A stretch of 64,000 nt of DNA from an uncultured Clostridium sp. (GTDB taxonomy: Bacteria; Bacillota; Clostridia; TANB77; CAG-508), in the NCBI GenBank assembly GCA_902492105.1, contig CABUKD010000004.1:7971-71970 (forward strand), in the 5' to 3' direction. The notes under the pieces are model-generated. The model saw nothing but the letters and a program-made list of their open reading frames with translations. It was not told where the DNA came from and did no database searches. Position numbers and translations under genes: made by a program. Of this stretch, positions 21,011-31,468 are shown piece by piece; the stretch's first letter is position 1; every line of letters starts with the position of its first letter.

Positions 21011-21054
21011 GGGACGGGGGAAAGTTACCCTATTTAGGGTAACTTGGGACACTT
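21011..21054. repeat. Dispersed GGGAC repeat, copy d
   Basis: GGGACGGGGGAAAGTTACCC and GGGTAACTTGGGACACTTC: the inner part GTTACCC/GGGTAAC is a hairpin. It belongs to the same family as 3047 and 7079. Confidence 0.65.
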
Positions 21055-21142
21055 CAGTTAAAAATTTTATCTTAATATTATTATAAAAGTTAGAAAATAT
21101 ATTAGGATAAACATTTTATAATATAGTAAGACAAATATTTTA

Positions 21143-21236
21143 AGTATAAGGAGTGTCCCTTTTGGTTGATTTTCAGCCAGAAAGGAACGTCCCCAATGGC
21201 TGATTTTCGACCAAAAAGGAACGTCCCTAATGGCTG
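21143..21236. repeat. Two tandem GGCTGATTTTCAGCC-type repeats
   Basis: AGGAGTGTCCCTTTTGG, TTGATTTTCAGCC, GGAACGTCCCCAATGGCTGA and a second GGAACGTCCCTAATGGCTGA. This is the reversed form of the unit at 6945-6992, duplicated. It reaches into the stop codon of the ATP-grasp gene. Confidence 0.7.
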
Positions 21237-22285
21237 AAATTAAATTTAGGCATCATTCCTATTTTGTTTGGTGTGTGGACTGGTAATTGATAAATATCAT
21301 GTCCTGGAAATTCGTTAGCTTCTACAAATAGTGGTCCATTTGGTGTAAAGGCAACATCCCAGCCTACATATCCCATTTCTGGTATTTCTTGACATGCTTT
21401 TTTGCAAAGTTCTATTGCTTCATTCCAATAAGGGAATTGAAAGCCTTTTATTTTTTCTCCTGTTTGTGGATGGTTTTCATATACATTTTTTTGTTTATCA
21501 ATTGCTACTTGTGTTACAATTCCTGTTTTTTCATCTACTGGTGCTGCCATTCCTCCACTATTAAAATTGTCTACAAATTTGCCACCATTTCCTATTCTAA
21601 AATAAGCACAAATAATATGTGGTTCTAGTTCTGCATTTTTTCTTTCTTCTTTTGGTAAAGATAACAAAGATTTTCCATCTTTTGTGGTTACTACTGTAAC
21701 AATGCGAACCGTATTAATAGAATTTGGATAAATTTTGGCAACCTCTGGATGTTGCTTAATTACTTCTTCTAGTTCAAAATTATTTCCTTCTTTGCTTAAA
21801 TATTGGTATAATTCTTCTAAAGAAGAGTAATCTTTCGTAGAAATTTTTTCAATTCCTTTGCCACATCCACCATCTATTGGTTTTGCCATAAATTCTCCAT
21901 GTTTTTTCAAAAATTCCATTACCTGGTCTTTAGGTGTTCCATTTACCTTAATCCAATCTCTTTTTAGATATTTATTAAAAATAGTATTAAATTCGTCTTT
22001 ATTTTTAAAATAATGTAAGGTATCTAAATCACAGTATTTTGTTACTAAATTGTTATTTCTTCCTCTTGTTAAATAGGTATCTCTTTGCTCGTCTGTTAAG
22101 TTGTACATTTCAAATAGGTCATAGTCCATGTAACCTGCACCATAACGTCTTGCGCATTTTTGCATATCTAAAAATATTTTGAATTTGGACATTCCTGTTT
22201 TTTGATGAATGGAATTTATTTTTTCCATCATTGCTTTTTTATCCATTCCTTTTAATCTTTTTAAAATGTAGATAATATTTCCCAC
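21227..22285 (-). CDS. Sugar-transfer-associated ATP-grasp protein
   Basis: 352 residues. A helical N-terminus is followed by an ATP-grasp core with FMAKPIDGGCGKGI (about 133-146, ATP-binding Lys and Gly-rich loop), NTVRIVTVV, and the metal-binding ending VGWDVAFTPNGPLFVEANEFPG. This matches the 'sugar-transfer associated' ATP-grasp family found in capsule and cell-surface clusters. It presumably ligates a carboxylate to an amine. The substrate is unknown. A flippase gene lies next to it, which fits an envelope role. Confidence 0.8.
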   Translation of the reverse strand: MGNIIYILKRLKGMDKKAMMEKINSIHQKTGMSKFKIFLDMQKCARRYGAGYMDYDLFEMYNLTDEQRDTYLTRGRNNNLVTKYCDLDTLHYFKNKDEFNTIFNKYLKRDWIKVNGTPKDQVMEFLKKHGEFMAKPIDGGCGKGIEKISTKDYSSLEELYQYLSKEGNNFELEEVIKQHPEVAKIYPNSINTVRIVTVVTTKDGKSLLSLPKEERKNAELEPHIICAYFRIGNGGKFVDNFNSGGMAAPVDEKTGIVTQVAIDKQKNVYENHPQTGEKIKGFQFPYWNEAIELCKKACQEIPEMGYVGWDVAFTPNGPLFVEANEFPGHDIYQLPVHTPNKIGMMPKFNFSH

Positions 22286-22411
22286 CGCTTTTTCTCCTTT
22301 TTTCTCTTTATAGGATTCTAATTTCTATAAGAAAAGGCTTATTCTATAAAAAGAATCTTTCCATATCATCTCAAATATTCAAGTACTTAATTTTTTAGCT
22401 CTTTTCTTACA

Positions 22412-22453
22412 AAAAATAGTATATAATCATTTTTACTGATTATATACTATTCT
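22412..22453 (-). terminator. Terminator after glyS
   Basis: AATAGTATATAATCA and TGATTATATACTATT form a 15-base stem followed by a T-run on the minus strand. Confidence 0.8.
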
Positions 22454-22499
22454 TTATATTCTTTTCAAGTATTCTATTTGTTTTCTTTAAAAAGTTTGT

Positions 22500-22570
22500 A
22501 TAAGCTGACCAAATAAGCCCATCTCTAATTGTCCATAAACTGTACCAGATAAGCCCGTCCCCAATTGTCC
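22500..22570. repeat. Tandem pair of about 36-base units
   Basis: Two imperfect direct copies containing AAATAAGCCC ... AATTGTCCA and AGATAAGCCC ... AATTGTCCA lie directly after the glyS stop. They probably belong to the dispersed GTCCC repeat group. Confidence 0.5.
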
Positions 22571-22571
22571 A

Positions 22572-23957
22572 CTAAAAGCTTATTTTTTCTTCTATATAGT
22601 CTTCTAATTCATCAATTTTTACTCTTACTTGTTCCATGGTGTCTCTATCACGAACTGTTACGCAGTTGTCTTCTAGAGTGTCAAAATCTATGGTTACACA
22701 ATACGGTGTTCCAATTTCATCTTCTCTTCTATAACGTTTTCCAATGCTTCCTGCTTCGTCATAATCACACATAAATTTTTTAGATAAGTTAGTATATACT
22801 TCTTCTGCTTTTTCGCTTAGCTTCTTAGATAATGGAAGAACTGCTACTTTATATGGTGCTAGTGCTGGGTGCAAATGCAATATTACTCTTGTATCTCCTT
22901 CTGCAATTGTTTCTTCTTCATAACTGTTACATAAGAAAGCTAAAGCAACACGGTCACATCCTAAAGATGGTTCAATACAATATGGTATAAATTTTTCTCC
23001 GGTTTCTTGGTCTAGATAATTAAAATCTTCATTAGAATATTGCATATGTTGTTTCAAGTCATAATCTGTTCTATCTGCAACTCCCCATAGTTCTCCCCAA
23101 CCAAATGGGAATAAAAATTCAATATCTGTTGTTGCTACACTATAAAAACATAATTCTTCTTTACTATGATCTCTTAACCTTATGTTTTCTTCTTTTATTC
23201 CTAAACCTAAAAGCCAATCTCTGCAGAAGCCTCTCCAATATTCAAACCACTCCATATCTGTTCCTGGCTTGCAGAAAAATTCTAATTCCATTTGTTCAAA
23301 TTCACGAGTTCTAAAGGTAAAGTTTCCTGGAGTAATTTCATTTCTAAAAGATTTCCCAATTTGTGCAATTCCCATTGGCAATTTTCTTCTAGTTGTACGA
23401 AGTACATTTTTAAAGTTAACAAAAATACCTTGTGCAGTTTCTGGTCTTAAGTATAATTCTGATGTAGTATCTTCTGTTACACCTTGGAATGTTTTGAACA
23501 TTAAATTAAATTTTCTAATAGGTGTAAAATCTTCTTTTCCGCAGTTTGGGCATGTGATATGATTTTTTTTGATAAATGATACCATTTCTTCGTCACTCAT
23601 CCCATCTGCTACCATGTCTTTTCCATTTTCATGTGCCCATTCTTCAATTAGTTTGTCAGCTCTATGTCTTGTTTTACAGCTTTTACAATCAATTAAAGGA
23701 TCACTAAAACCTCCTACATGACCAGAAGCTACCCATGTTTTAGGATTCATTAGAATAGCTGCATCTAACCCTACATTGTATTTACTTTCTTGTACAAATT
23801 TTTTCATCCATAGTTTTTTAATATTATTTTTTAGTTCTACACCTAATGGTCCATAATCCCATGAATTGGCAAGACCTCCATAAATTTCTGAACCTGGATA
23901 AATATATCCCCTTGTTTTGCATAAGTTTACTAACTTTTCCATTGTTAAATCTGACAT
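22572..23957 (-). CDS. glyS: Glycyl-tRNA synthetase (single-chain dimeric type)
   Basis: Charges tRNA-Gly with glycine. At 461 residues it is a full-length eukaryotic-like (glyQS-type) class II synthetase. It begins with [21 protein letters not shown] and has a zinc-type cluster CKSC ... CPNC. Class II motifs 2 ([19 protein letters not shown]) and 3 ([11 protein letters not shown]) and a C-terminal anticodon-binding domain ([13 protein letters not shown]) follow. A T-box leader lies directly upstream, so expression should respond to uncharged tRNA-Gly. This enzyme would also have to charge the unusual tRNA-Gly at 46778. Confidence 0.97.
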   Translation of the reverse strand: MSDLTMEKLVNLCKTRGYIYPGSEIYGGLANSWDYGPLGVELKNNIKKLWMKKFVQESKYNVGLDAAILMNPKTWVASGHVGGFSDPLIDCKSCKTRHRADKLIEEWAHENGKDMVADGMSDEEMVSFIKKNHITCPNCGKEDFTPIRKFNLMFKTFQGVTEDTTSELYLRPETAQGIFVNFKNVLRTTRRKLPMGIAQIGKSFRNEITPGNFTFRTREFEQMELEFFCKPGTDMEWFEYWRGFCRDWLLGLGIKEENIRLRDHSKEELCFYSVATTDIEFLFPFGWGELWGVADRTDYDLKQHMQYSNEDFNYLDQETGEKFIPYCIEPSLGCDRVALAFLCNSYEEETIAEGDTRVILHLHPALAPYKVAVLPLSKKLSEKAEEVYTNLSKKFMCDYDEAGSIGKRYRREDEIGTPYCVTIDFDTLEDNCVTVRDRDTMEQVRVKIDELEDYIEEKISF

Positions 23958-23994
23958 AAAAAATTCCTCCTTTTTCTATTTTATAACTAGAATT

Positions 23995-24235
23995 TAAAAG
24001 TCTATCAAAAAAACACTTTCTCCTCTAGCTATTATAAGCTAGGGACGAAAGTGTTATATTCCGCGGTTCCACCCTATTTGATTAATTACTTTTTAATTAA
24101 TCCACTTTATTTTTTGAATGCTCCAAAGCTCCACCATATAGTTTTTAAGGTTGGCTTCCACCTTTTCCAACTCTCTTTTACTTAAAATGCTATACTTCTT
24201 CTTTTTCACTGCATTTATTCATATGCTATATCTTA
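23995..24235 (-). promoter_or_regulatory. T-box riboswitch for glyS
   Basis: The minus strand carries the T-box sequence AGGGTGGAACCGCGG (complement at 24061-24075). Its UGGA fits the UCCA end of tRNA-Gly. An AGAGAGTTGG box follows in stem I, and a terminator pairs AACACTTTC with GAAAGTGTT followed by seven T (about 24005-24055). GGA triplets near 24125-24135 (GTGGAGC, TTGGAGC) are candidate specifiers, but I could not fix the loop. Confidence 0.9.
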
Positions 24236-24328
24236 CTATTTTTTTCCAAAAAAGTCAAGTTATTTTACTGCTTTTTGTCATTCGGTTAATTCTTTTTTAC
24301 CCATCTTATTGTTTTCATTATATTATAG

Positions 24329-25042
24329 TTATTTTATCACCTTCATTGCCTCATCTGTAATTTTATTTTTATCAAATTTTCTCATAATAAGTACTATAAT
24401 TGCTACAATTAAAAAAGTAACCCCATAAATTAGTAAACTAAAATGCCAATTTCCTGCTAATAAATTTTGTCCTGCTAAAGTAGATGAAACAACAGATGGT
24501 AATCTTGCTATAGTAGAAATAATAATAAAGTTTAATGGTTTAATTGGAAGTAGTGCTGCTATATAGGTAAATAAATCTTTTGGTGTTCCTGGTATAAAAA
24601 ATAAAATAAAAATAATAAAAGAAATGGTGCTTGGATTTTGAAATACCTTGCTATTTTCAATTTTTTCTATCTTTTTAGGGTCTACAAATTCATAAATAAA
24701 TTTTCTTCCTAATTTATGAACTAATAAATAAATAAATGCTGTAATAATCATAGCTGATACCATAATAAATACTGTTCCCCATAGTCCACCATAACAAATT
24801 CCTGCTAATATTTCAATTGGTTCTCCTGGTATAATAAATAAAAAGATTTGAGCAAATTGCAAGCCGAATAACATAAGTATACCTAAAAATCCAGAACTGT
24901 TTATCTTTTCTTGAAAAGCTTGTTGTCCTTCTGGAGTAGATAAATTTTGAATAAGAGGAATTAAGTAAATTGTAATTCCTATCATAATGGCAACTACCAT
25001 ACATAATAAAACTATTTTAAATATTTTTGTTTTCTTTTTCAT
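24329..25042 (-). CDS. TVP38/TMEM64 (VTT/DedA-like) membrane protein
   Basis: 237 residues with five or six hydrophobic helices and the family core IPGEPIEILAGICYGGLWGT near residues 69-88, plus FIPGTPKDLFTY near residues 149-160. VTT proteins are scramblase- or flippase-like. The role in this organism is unknown. It stands alone between the T-box leader and the surface protein genes. Confidence 0.85.
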   Translation of the reverse strand: MKKKTKIFKIVLLCMVVAIMIGITIYLIPLIQNLSTPEGQQAFQEKINSSGFLGILMLFGLQFAQIFLFIIPGEPIEILAGICYGGLWGTVFIMVSAMIITAFIYLLVHKLGRKFIYEFVDPKKIEKIENSKVFQNPSTISFIIFILFFIPGTPKDLFTYIAALLPIKPLNFIIISTIARLPSVVSSTLAGQNLLAGNWHFSLLIYGVTFLIVAIIVLIMRKFDKNKITDEAMKVIK

Positions 25043-25156
25043 AACTTTCTCTCTTTCTTTATTTTATACCATTTATATTATATCTCATTTTGAGCCAATT
25101 TAAAAGTTATTTGTTAAAGTTTCATAATTTCTTAAGAAACTAATGAGAGTACTACT

Positions 25157-25192
25157 TAAGGAAAAGAGAGGAATTTTTAAACTCCTCTCTTT
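25157..25192 (-). terminator. Terminator of the beta-helix surface protein gene
   Basis: AAAAGAGAGGA and TCCTCTCTTTT form an 11-base stem just downstream of the stop at 25216. Confidence 0.8.
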
Positions 25193-25215
25193 TGATTTAC
25201 TATTGAATTTTTATG

Positions 25216-27654
25216 TTATTCTTCCACAAAGTTTACTGTAGCTTTAGCTGAATCTGGCATAGTATTACCTGCAGTATAATCAGCATAATAATATCCTACA
25301 CGATTAGCACCAGTTCCAGTTCCCTCAATGGTATTAACCACATTACCATCTGTTCCTACTAAATTTTTAACATTTATTGTATATTTTGCAAAGTATGTAT
25401 CTGCATGTGCAGGTGCCTTACTTCCAACAGCTTGGAAACATATAAATCCTCCCCAACCATCATTTGAACCATCTAAAACTGTATTATCATAAATGTTAAA
25501 AGTTGCACTAGTATTAAAATAATTTGATAATCTTAATGCATTTCCAGAATAAGCAAATGTATTATTTTCAATGGTAATTGTTGCTCCATCTTCTATGTTA
25601 AACATGCTAATAACATTATTACCTGCTTTTGAGTTAAATACATTATTTCTAATAATTGTTCCATCTTTTACGGCCTTGTTTTGTGCTTGGCTAAATTCGA
25701 TAAGATTATAAATACCAGTTAAGTCATCTGTTCCTGTTCCAAACGTATTATTTTCAATAACTATTTTTTCAGGAGTAGCAATGTTAATAAGATTATATGC
25801 TGTTCCTGTAACTTTAGAAATTGTTGAATTTGTTAGAGTAAATGGGCCATCTGAATTTACTTTAATTAAAGAAACTCCTGAAGGTTTGGAATTACTATAT
25901 CCTGTATCAAATCCGGTCATTTCTACTTCATCTAAAACAACATTTTCACCAGTAACTGTTACTGTATTATTTAGTTTAACATCTTGTATCTTTACTTCAT
26001 TTCCAGTAATGTTTAATTTAGACTTTATTGTTGCGCCATTACCATTAATTGTTATTTTCTTGTCAAGTGTAAGAGTTTCTTCTTCAGTTTCAATTACAAC
26101 ATCTTTGGTTAATTCAACAGTATCTATATCTTCATTTGTAAGAGCTTCTAGTAATTCATCTGATGATTCAATTATTCCTGTAGTTGCATACTTTTCATCT
26201 GAATAATAATACGTTTGCTCTTTATTATTTGTTTCAGTTGTTGCATAATATTCTTCAATTCCACTTCCAGTAACTGTTCCTTGGTCTTTTTCTATCCAAA
26301 TTATTGGTACTGTTCTTTCTTCATTATCCATTACAATTGTTCCATTTACAGTTAATTGGCTATTTTCTAGTCCTTCTGCCACACCTTTAGATACTTCAAT
26401 ACCACCAAATACATTTCCAGATACATTAATTGTTCCTCCTAATGTTACTTTTGATGCATTTACTAATAATCCTGCACTAGCTCCTGTAAATCCTAGGTCT
26501 TTTATTGTTGCTTCTGTATTATATACTTGTAGTACATAGTTATCTCCTGATCCTCCTGACCAGCTTCCTTCTTCTCCTACATAACTAATGATATTTCCAT
26601 TTCCGTTGATAGTTACATCTCTACCTACTACAATTACATGGTCTGTTTCATATTTATAATTGTCTCCTTTTAGCAAATTAATTACTTCTAGGTTTGTTTG
26701 TAATGCATGTTCTAATTCTGCTACACTTGTTACATTTGCTTCTGGCATTTCGTTAAAGTAAAATACTTGTCCTACTTTTACTCCTGTTACTTTTACTAAG
26801 TTTCCTCCTACTATGCAGTCATTTACTCCGTCTTCCCAAATTGTTGGATTTTCTAATACTTCTTCATGTTCTAATGTTGCATTTGTAATATCTAAACTTG
26901 GATTTTCTAGTCCTTCGCCTACTCCTTTAGATACTTCAATTCCTCCAAATGCGTTTCCGTCTACATTAATGGTTTCTTCTAATACAACATCTGATGAATT
27001 TACTAATAATGCTGCATTTGCTCCTGTTAATGTAATATCACTAATTGTTGCTTCTGTATTATATACTTTTACTACGTAATTTTCTGTATCTTTTCTCCAT
27101 TCTCCACTTTCTCCTGTAAAGGTAATAGTTTCTCCATTTCCGTTAATTGTTACAGGTTTACTTACTAAAATGGAATGATCTGTCTCAAATTTATCTCCTG
27201 CAATTAAATTAATAGTTGTGATATCTGGATTTGCTAAAGCTTCTTCTAATTCTGTTACATTTTTTACATTGGCTGTTGTAACAACATATTTTTCTAAATC
27301 TTTGTATTGAATGTCAAATTCAACGCCACTTAAGTCAACTGTTTCACCTGAGATTGCTTCAATCCAGTTTCCTTCTAAATCTCTAGAATATACTTTCATG
27401 TACTCTAAAGCATCTTGTCCTTCTACTCCTGTTGGTATATCTATTGTTCTAGCTGCATACATCATGATTTGAGTAGAAATATATGGTGTTTCTTCTGTAA
27501 ATAAATGTGTACCAATGACATAAATTAATTCTTCACTATCTGTTTCAGCAATATTTTCATCTGTTGCTTGGAATGTTGCTGCATTTACAATTCCTGTTCC
27601 TGCTAAAACAAAAAGTAATAATACAATTAAAAAATACTTAATTTGTTTTTTCAT
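25216..27654 (-). CDS. Large secreted beta-helix surface protein
   Basis: 812 residues. The signal peptide is about 1-26 (FLIVLLLFVLAGTGIVNA). Two homologous blocks of about 150 residues (about 140-300 and 310-460) each contain a load of VTINGNG and GGIEVSKGV motifs. A run of short beta-strand repeats of right-handed parallel beta-helix type follows (NNTFGTG, RNNVFNS, ENNTFAYSGNALRLSNY). There is no C-terminal sorting signal, so it is secreted or loosely bound. It is probably an adhesin or carbohydrate-binding protein. Confidence 0.75.
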   Translation of the reverse strand: MKKQIKYFLIVLLLFVLAGTGIVNAATFQATDENIAETDSEELIYVIGTHLFTEETPYISTQIMMYAARTIDIPTGVEGQDALEYMKVYSRDLEGNWIEAISGETVDLSGVEFDIQYKDLEKYVVTTANVKNVTELEEALANPDITTINLIAGDKFETDHSILVSKPVTINGNGETITFTGESGEWRKDTENYVVKVYNTEATISDITLTGANAALLVNSSDVVLEETINVDGNAFGGIEVSKGVGEGLENPSLDITNATLEHEEVLENPTIWEDGVNDCIVGGNLVKVTGVKVGQVFYFNEMPEANVTSVAELEHALQTNLEVINLLKGDNYKYETDHVIVVGRDVTINGNGNIISYVGEEGSWSGGSGDNYVLQVYNTEATIKDLGFTGASAGLLVNASKVTLGGTINVSGNVFGGIEVSKGVAEGLENSQLTVNGTIVMDNEERTVPIIWIEKDQGTVTGSGIEEYYATTETNNKEQTYYYSDEKYATTGIIESSDELLEALTNEDIDTVELTKDVVIETEEETLTLDKKITINGNGATIKSKLNITGNEVKIQDVKLNNTVTVTGENVVLDEVEMTGFDTGYSNSKPSGVSLIKVNSDGPFTLTNSTISKVTGTAYNLINIATPEKIVIENNTFGTGTDDLTGIYNLIEFSQAQNKAVKDGTIIRNNVFNSKAGNNVISMFNIEDGATITIENNTFAYSGNALRLSNYFNTSATFNIYDNTVLDGSNDGWGGFICFQAVGSKAPAHADTYFAKYTINVKNLVGTDGNVVNTIEGTGTGANRVGYYYADYTAGNTMPDSAKATVNFVEE

Positions 27655-27750
27655 TTCTTACATCCTTATATCTTAGATTTACAATCAGTTTTTAAATTAT
27701 TTACATTAAATAAATGATTGCATAAGAAAACTTTAATGTAATATAGAAAA

Positions 27751-28953
27751 CTAATTTCCATTTGCAAATACTCTTGTTCCATTACTTAGCTCTATTTTAT
27801 AATTATTGGCTGCACTAAATTGTTCATAACTTACAATTCTTACACCATTTAATTTAGATGACCAGGCTCCCAATTTGTATTCAGAGTTGCCATTAAGGTT
27901 ACCATAAATTGCTGTAATTCCTACTACTGTTCCATTTTTGTATGCTGTTACTAATCTATTTGGTGAGTTTTTATCGTTATTAATATATGATGTTACAAAT
28001 GTATAGGTATCCCATTCACCAGTTACTGTCATATTTTTTGTTACAGTAGTGCTATTTGTTACTTTGTTTCCATTGTTGTACCAACCTTTAAAAGTGTATC
28101 CAGATTTACTTGGATTTTCTGGTAAAGATATTGTTTTACCTTCTTCTACAGTTTGTGTTTCTACTGTGTTTCCATCAACTTTAAAAGTTACTGTATATTT
28201 TTTTACTTCTGGCTCTGTTGGTTCCTCTGGTTCAGTAGGATCTTCTGGTTTGGTTGGTTCTTCTGGTTCTTCTACTGGTTTTTCAGGTTCAGTAGGTTCT
28301 TCTGGTTTTGTTGGTGTTTGTGGTTTGTTAGGTTTTGTTGATGTTTGAGGTTTTTTGTTTTCCTCTTCCCCACTTTCGTCTGCTGTTTGTTCTACTTTAG
28401 TATCATCTTCTTTTTCCCATTTTGCAGTTATATTACTATCTTCTGTAAATGGCTTAGAAAAGTCTACTTTTTCATCATTCATATACCACCCTAAAAATTT
28501 GTATCCATCTTTTTCTGGGGTTTCTGGTTCTTCTAGCATTCCTTTTGGATCTGTTGTTAATATAGTTTCTCTACCATCTATATTTAAAGTAATTTTATAA
28601 CCTGCTACTTCACCATTTTGAAGCCATCTTGCTTCTAACACAATATCTTGTGTAATTGGTGTATTAAAATTAAATTGTTCTGTTGATTCTAACAAAACAT
28701 CTTGTTGTGTATTGGTTGTTGTTTTTAAATACCAACCTGCAAATTCATACCCTTCTAAGACTGGGTCTGCTGGTCTTGTAGCAGTTTTCCCTTCTTCTAC
28801 TTGTTGAGAAGCAATAGGTTCTGCACCATTAGTATCAAAAGAAACTGTATAAATTTGTTTTGTATTTCTAGTAAGTAAAAATATAATAAGTGCAATTATC
28901 AATAGAATTACAATAATGGCAACTGCTATCATAATTTTTTTCTTCTTTTCCAT
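27751..28953 (-). CDS. InlB B-repeat (Flg_new) surface protein
   Basis: 400 residues: one N-terminal transmembrane anchor (about 7-27), then three Listeria-Bacteroides repeats. Each repeat has a (Y)xVxFDxNG-like start and a GYxFxGWY end (about 37-110, 118-185, 260-320). A Pro/Glu/Thr linker (TKPEEPTEPEKP...) separates repeats two and three. Proteins of this type contact host or neighbouring cells. It lies immediately upstream of the beta-helix protein, in the same direction, possibly in one operon. Confidence 0.8.
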   Translation of the reverse strand: MEKKKKIMIAVAIIVILLIIALIIFLLTRNTKQIYTVSFDTNGAEPIASQQVEEGKTATRPADPVLEGYEFAGWYLKTTTNTQQDVLLESTEQFNFNTPITQDIVLEARWLQNGEVAGYKITLNIDGRETILTTDPKGMLEEPETPEKDGYKFLGWYMNDEKVDFSKPFTEDSNITAKWEKEDDTKVEQTADESGEEENKKPQTSTKPNKPQTPTKPEEPTEPEKPVEEPEEPTKPEDPTEPEEPTEPEVKKYTVTFKVDGNTVETQTVEEGKTISLPENPSKSGYTFKGWYNNGNKVTNSTTVTKNMTVTGEWDTYTFVTSYINNDKNSPNRLVTAYKNGTVVGITAIYGNLNGNSEYKLGAWSSKLNGVRIVSYEQFSAANNYKIELSNGTRVFANGN

Positions 28954-29154
28954 TGTTTTCTCCCTTCCTTTTATTTTAAATTATAGCAACTTTATTATTA
29001 AATTTTTAGCCCCCTTTCAATTTTTTCCTTTTTCAGACATATTATAACAAAATATGCCAAATTTGTACATACTTATTTTTCATTTTTTTAATTTTTACTG
29101 TATAATTTAAAATATCATTTATCAGTTATTATAAATTTTCAAAATTTCACAAAA

Positions 29155-29221
29155 TAAAACTAGCAGAAATTATTTACTTCTTAATAATATTATTAAAGAA
29201 GTACAATTTCTGCTAGTTTTA
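29155..29221 (-). terminator. Long hairpin terminator
   Basis: AAAACTAGCAGAAATT and AATTTCTGCTAGTTTT pair, with a further inner stem TACTTCTTAATA / TATTAAAGAAGTA. It lies just after the stop of the small membrane protein at 29240. Confidence 0.8.
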
Positions 29222-29239
29222 ACTTTTCATTGCACATAA

Positions 29240-29503
29240 TTAATATAATCTCATTGAATTATTAAAAGCAAACATGCCTGCGCCTACTAATACCGCAAAT
29301 AGAACAATAAGAATAACTGCAATAAGTAATCCGCAAAAGTAAGAACGTGCAAAGTTTCTACGGTTTAAGTTAGAATTGTCAAAAGCAAATACAATAGCTA
29401 AAATAAAACCTATAAGTGGTATTGCAAATAGAATACTGTATCCAAAATAAGCCCATGGTGAAAGTACTCTATATTCACTTGGTATATTGTTGTTTATTTC
29501 CAT
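29240..29503 (-). CDS. Small membrane protein
   Basis: 87 residues with two hydrophobic helices (about 18-42 and 55-80), an intervening NSNLNRRNFARSYF loop and a strong ribosome-binding site (AAGGAGGGG). It is related by pattern to the short TM2-like proteins of clostridia. The function is unknown. Confidence 0.65.
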   Translation of the reverse strand: MEINNNIPSEYRVLSPWAYFGYSILFAIPLIGFILAIVFAFDNSNLNRRNFARSYFCGLLIAVILIVLFAVLVGAGMFAFNNSMRLY

Positions 29504-29572
29504 AACATACCCCTCCTTTTAATTTCTGCCACTATTGTATCATATTCTTATTTTGGCTTCAATATTTTTTGA

Positions 29573-29610
29573 CAAAAGTTGTCAAAATTCTCCGTCCCCA
29601 TTGACAACCC
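29573..29610. repeat. GTCAATGGGGACGG repeat, copy a
   Basis: AAAGTTGTCAAAATTCTCCG then TCCCCATTGAC is the reverse complement of 46681-46711 with no difference over about 31 bases. Confidence 0.8.
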
Positions 29611-29620
29611 ATTGACAATT

Positions 29621-31468
29621 TTATTCTTCTGCCTCTTGGAATTGTGAGTTATACAAATTAGCATAAAATCCATTTTTAGCAAGTAATTCCTCGTGAGTTC
29701 CTTGTTCAATAACATCTCCTTGGTTCATTACCAAGATAACGTCTGCATTTTTAATAGTAGATAATCTATGGGCAATAATAAAACTGGTTCTTCCCTTCAT
29801 TAAATTATCCATAGCAGATTGAATTTGTTGCTCTGTTCTAGTATCTATTGAACTTGTGGCCTCATCTAGTATTAAGATTTCTGGATTTGCTAAAATAACT
29901 CTAGCAATGGTTAATAATTGTTTTTGCCCTTGCGATATATTGCTAGATTCTTCATCAATTACCATGTCATATCCTTTTGGTAATGTTTGAATAAAGTGAT
30001 GTACATGTGCTGCTTTAGCTGCTGCTATTACTTCTTCATCTGTAGCATCTGGTTTTCCGTATTTAATGTTTTCTTTAATAGTTCCGCCAAATAACCATGT
30101 ATCTTGTAATACCATTCCAAACATTTGTCTTAACTCTCCACGGTTAAAATCTTTAACATTATGTCCATCTACTAAAATAGCTCCACTATTTACATCATAA
30201 AATCTCATTAATAATTTTACCATGGTTGTTTTTCCTGCACCAGTTGGTCCTACAATTGCTACTTTTTGGCCATCTTTTACAACTTCGTTGAAGTTATGAA
30301 TAATTATTTTATCTTCGTTATAGCCAAATTGTACATGGTCAAATGTTACATTTCCTTTTAGTCCTTTTGTTGATACGGCATTTGGAATTTCTTGTATTTC
30401 TTCTTCCTCTTCTAAGAATTCAAATATTCTTTCAGAAGCTGCTACCATAGATTGTAACATACTAGAAATTTGAGCAATTTGGTTAATTGGCTGTGTAAAT
30501 TGTTTGTTATATTGGATAAAAGATTGAATATTACCAACAGTAATTCTTCCTTGTACTGCTAAATAACCACCTAAAATGGCAACTCCTACATATCCTACAT
30601 TTCCTGCAAAGTTCATAAGTGGATGCATTAATCCTGACATAAATTGAGATTTCCAACCAGAATGATAAAGTTCATGGTTCATTTTGTCAAAATCTGCTAT
30701 GGCTTTTTCTTCTCCATTAAATACTTTTACAATATTATGTCCACTATAAATTTCTTCTACTTGACCATTTACATGTCCTAAATAATCCTGTTGTGCCTTG
30801 AAGTATTTTTGAGATTTTTTAACAATAAATCTTACTACTAGTGCTGTAATTGGTAAAATAATAATAGAAATAATTGTCATAGTTACACTAATAGATAACA
30901 TCATGATTAAAATTCCAATAATAGTACATATAGCAGTTATAATTTGTGTAATACTTTGGTTCATGTTTTGTGAAAAAGTGTCCACATCATTGGTGATAAT
31001 AGATAATACTTCACCATTTGTTCTTTTATCAAAATATTTCATTGGCAATTTATTAATTTTAACAGCAATATCATTTCTCATTCGATAAGTTAGTTTTTGA
31101 GATACATTTGTCATTAAAAAGCTTTGAATTGCCGAAAATAGCATACTAACAATGTACAAAGTAAGTAAAGTAAGTAAAATTCCTGCAATTTTTCCAAAGT
31201 CAATTCCTGTACCACCTGATAATTTACTAATTAATCCATTAAAGATTTCAGTAGTTGCATTTCCTAAAATTTTTGGTCCTACAATCATAAAAATAGTACT
31301 TCCAATGGCAAAAATAAATACAATTAATAATTGCCATTTATAGTCTACCAAATAATTTTTAATTAGTTTTTTGGTAGTTTCTTTAAAGTTCTTTGGTTTT
31401 TCCACTGCTCCTGTTCCATGTCCAGGGCCCATACCTCCCATTGGAGGTTTTTTATTATTATTTGCCAT
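29621..31468 (-). CDS. ABC exporter subunit (TM-NBD half transporter)
   Basis: 615 residues. A Gly/Met-rich cytoplasmic leader is followed by six transmembrane helices (about 45-330) and then the nucleotide-binding domain with GPTGAGKTT (Walker A), SQGQKQLLTIAR (signature) and ILILDEATSS (Walker B). Its ATG overlaps the stop of the upstream ABC gene by one base (TAATG), so the two are translated together as a heterodimer of the multidrug/lipid exporter class. A TetR regulator precedes the pair. Confidence 0.95.
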   Translation of the reverse strand: MANNNKKPPMGGMGPGHGTGAVEKPKNFKETTKKLIKNYLVDYKWQLLIVFIFAIGSTIFMIVGPKILGNATTEIFNGLISKLSGGTGIDFGKIAGILLTLLTLYIVSMLFSAIQSFLMTNVSQKLTYRMRNDIAVKINKLPMKYFDKRTNGEVLSIITNDVDTFSQNMNQSITQIITAICTIIGILIMMLSISVTMTIISIIILPITALVVRFIVKKSQKYFKAQQDYLGHVNGQVEEIYSGHNIVKVFNGEEKAIADFDKMNHELYHSGWKSQFMSGLMHPLMNFAGNVGYVGVAILGGYLAVQGRITVGNIQSFIQYNKQFTQPINQIAQISSMLQSMVAASERIFEFLEEEEEIQEIPNAVSTKGLKGNVTFDHVQFGYNEDKIIIHNFNEVVKDGQKVAIVGPTGAGKTTMVKLLMRFYDVNSGAILVDGHNVKDFNRGELRQMFGMVLQDTWLFGGTIKENIKYGKPDATDEEVIAAAKAAHVHHFIQTLPKGYDMVIDEESSNISQGQKQLLTIARVILANPEILILDEATSSIDTRTEQQIQSAMDNLMKGRTSFIIAHRLSTIKNADVILVMNQGDVIEQGTHEELLAKNGFYANLYNSQFQEAEE

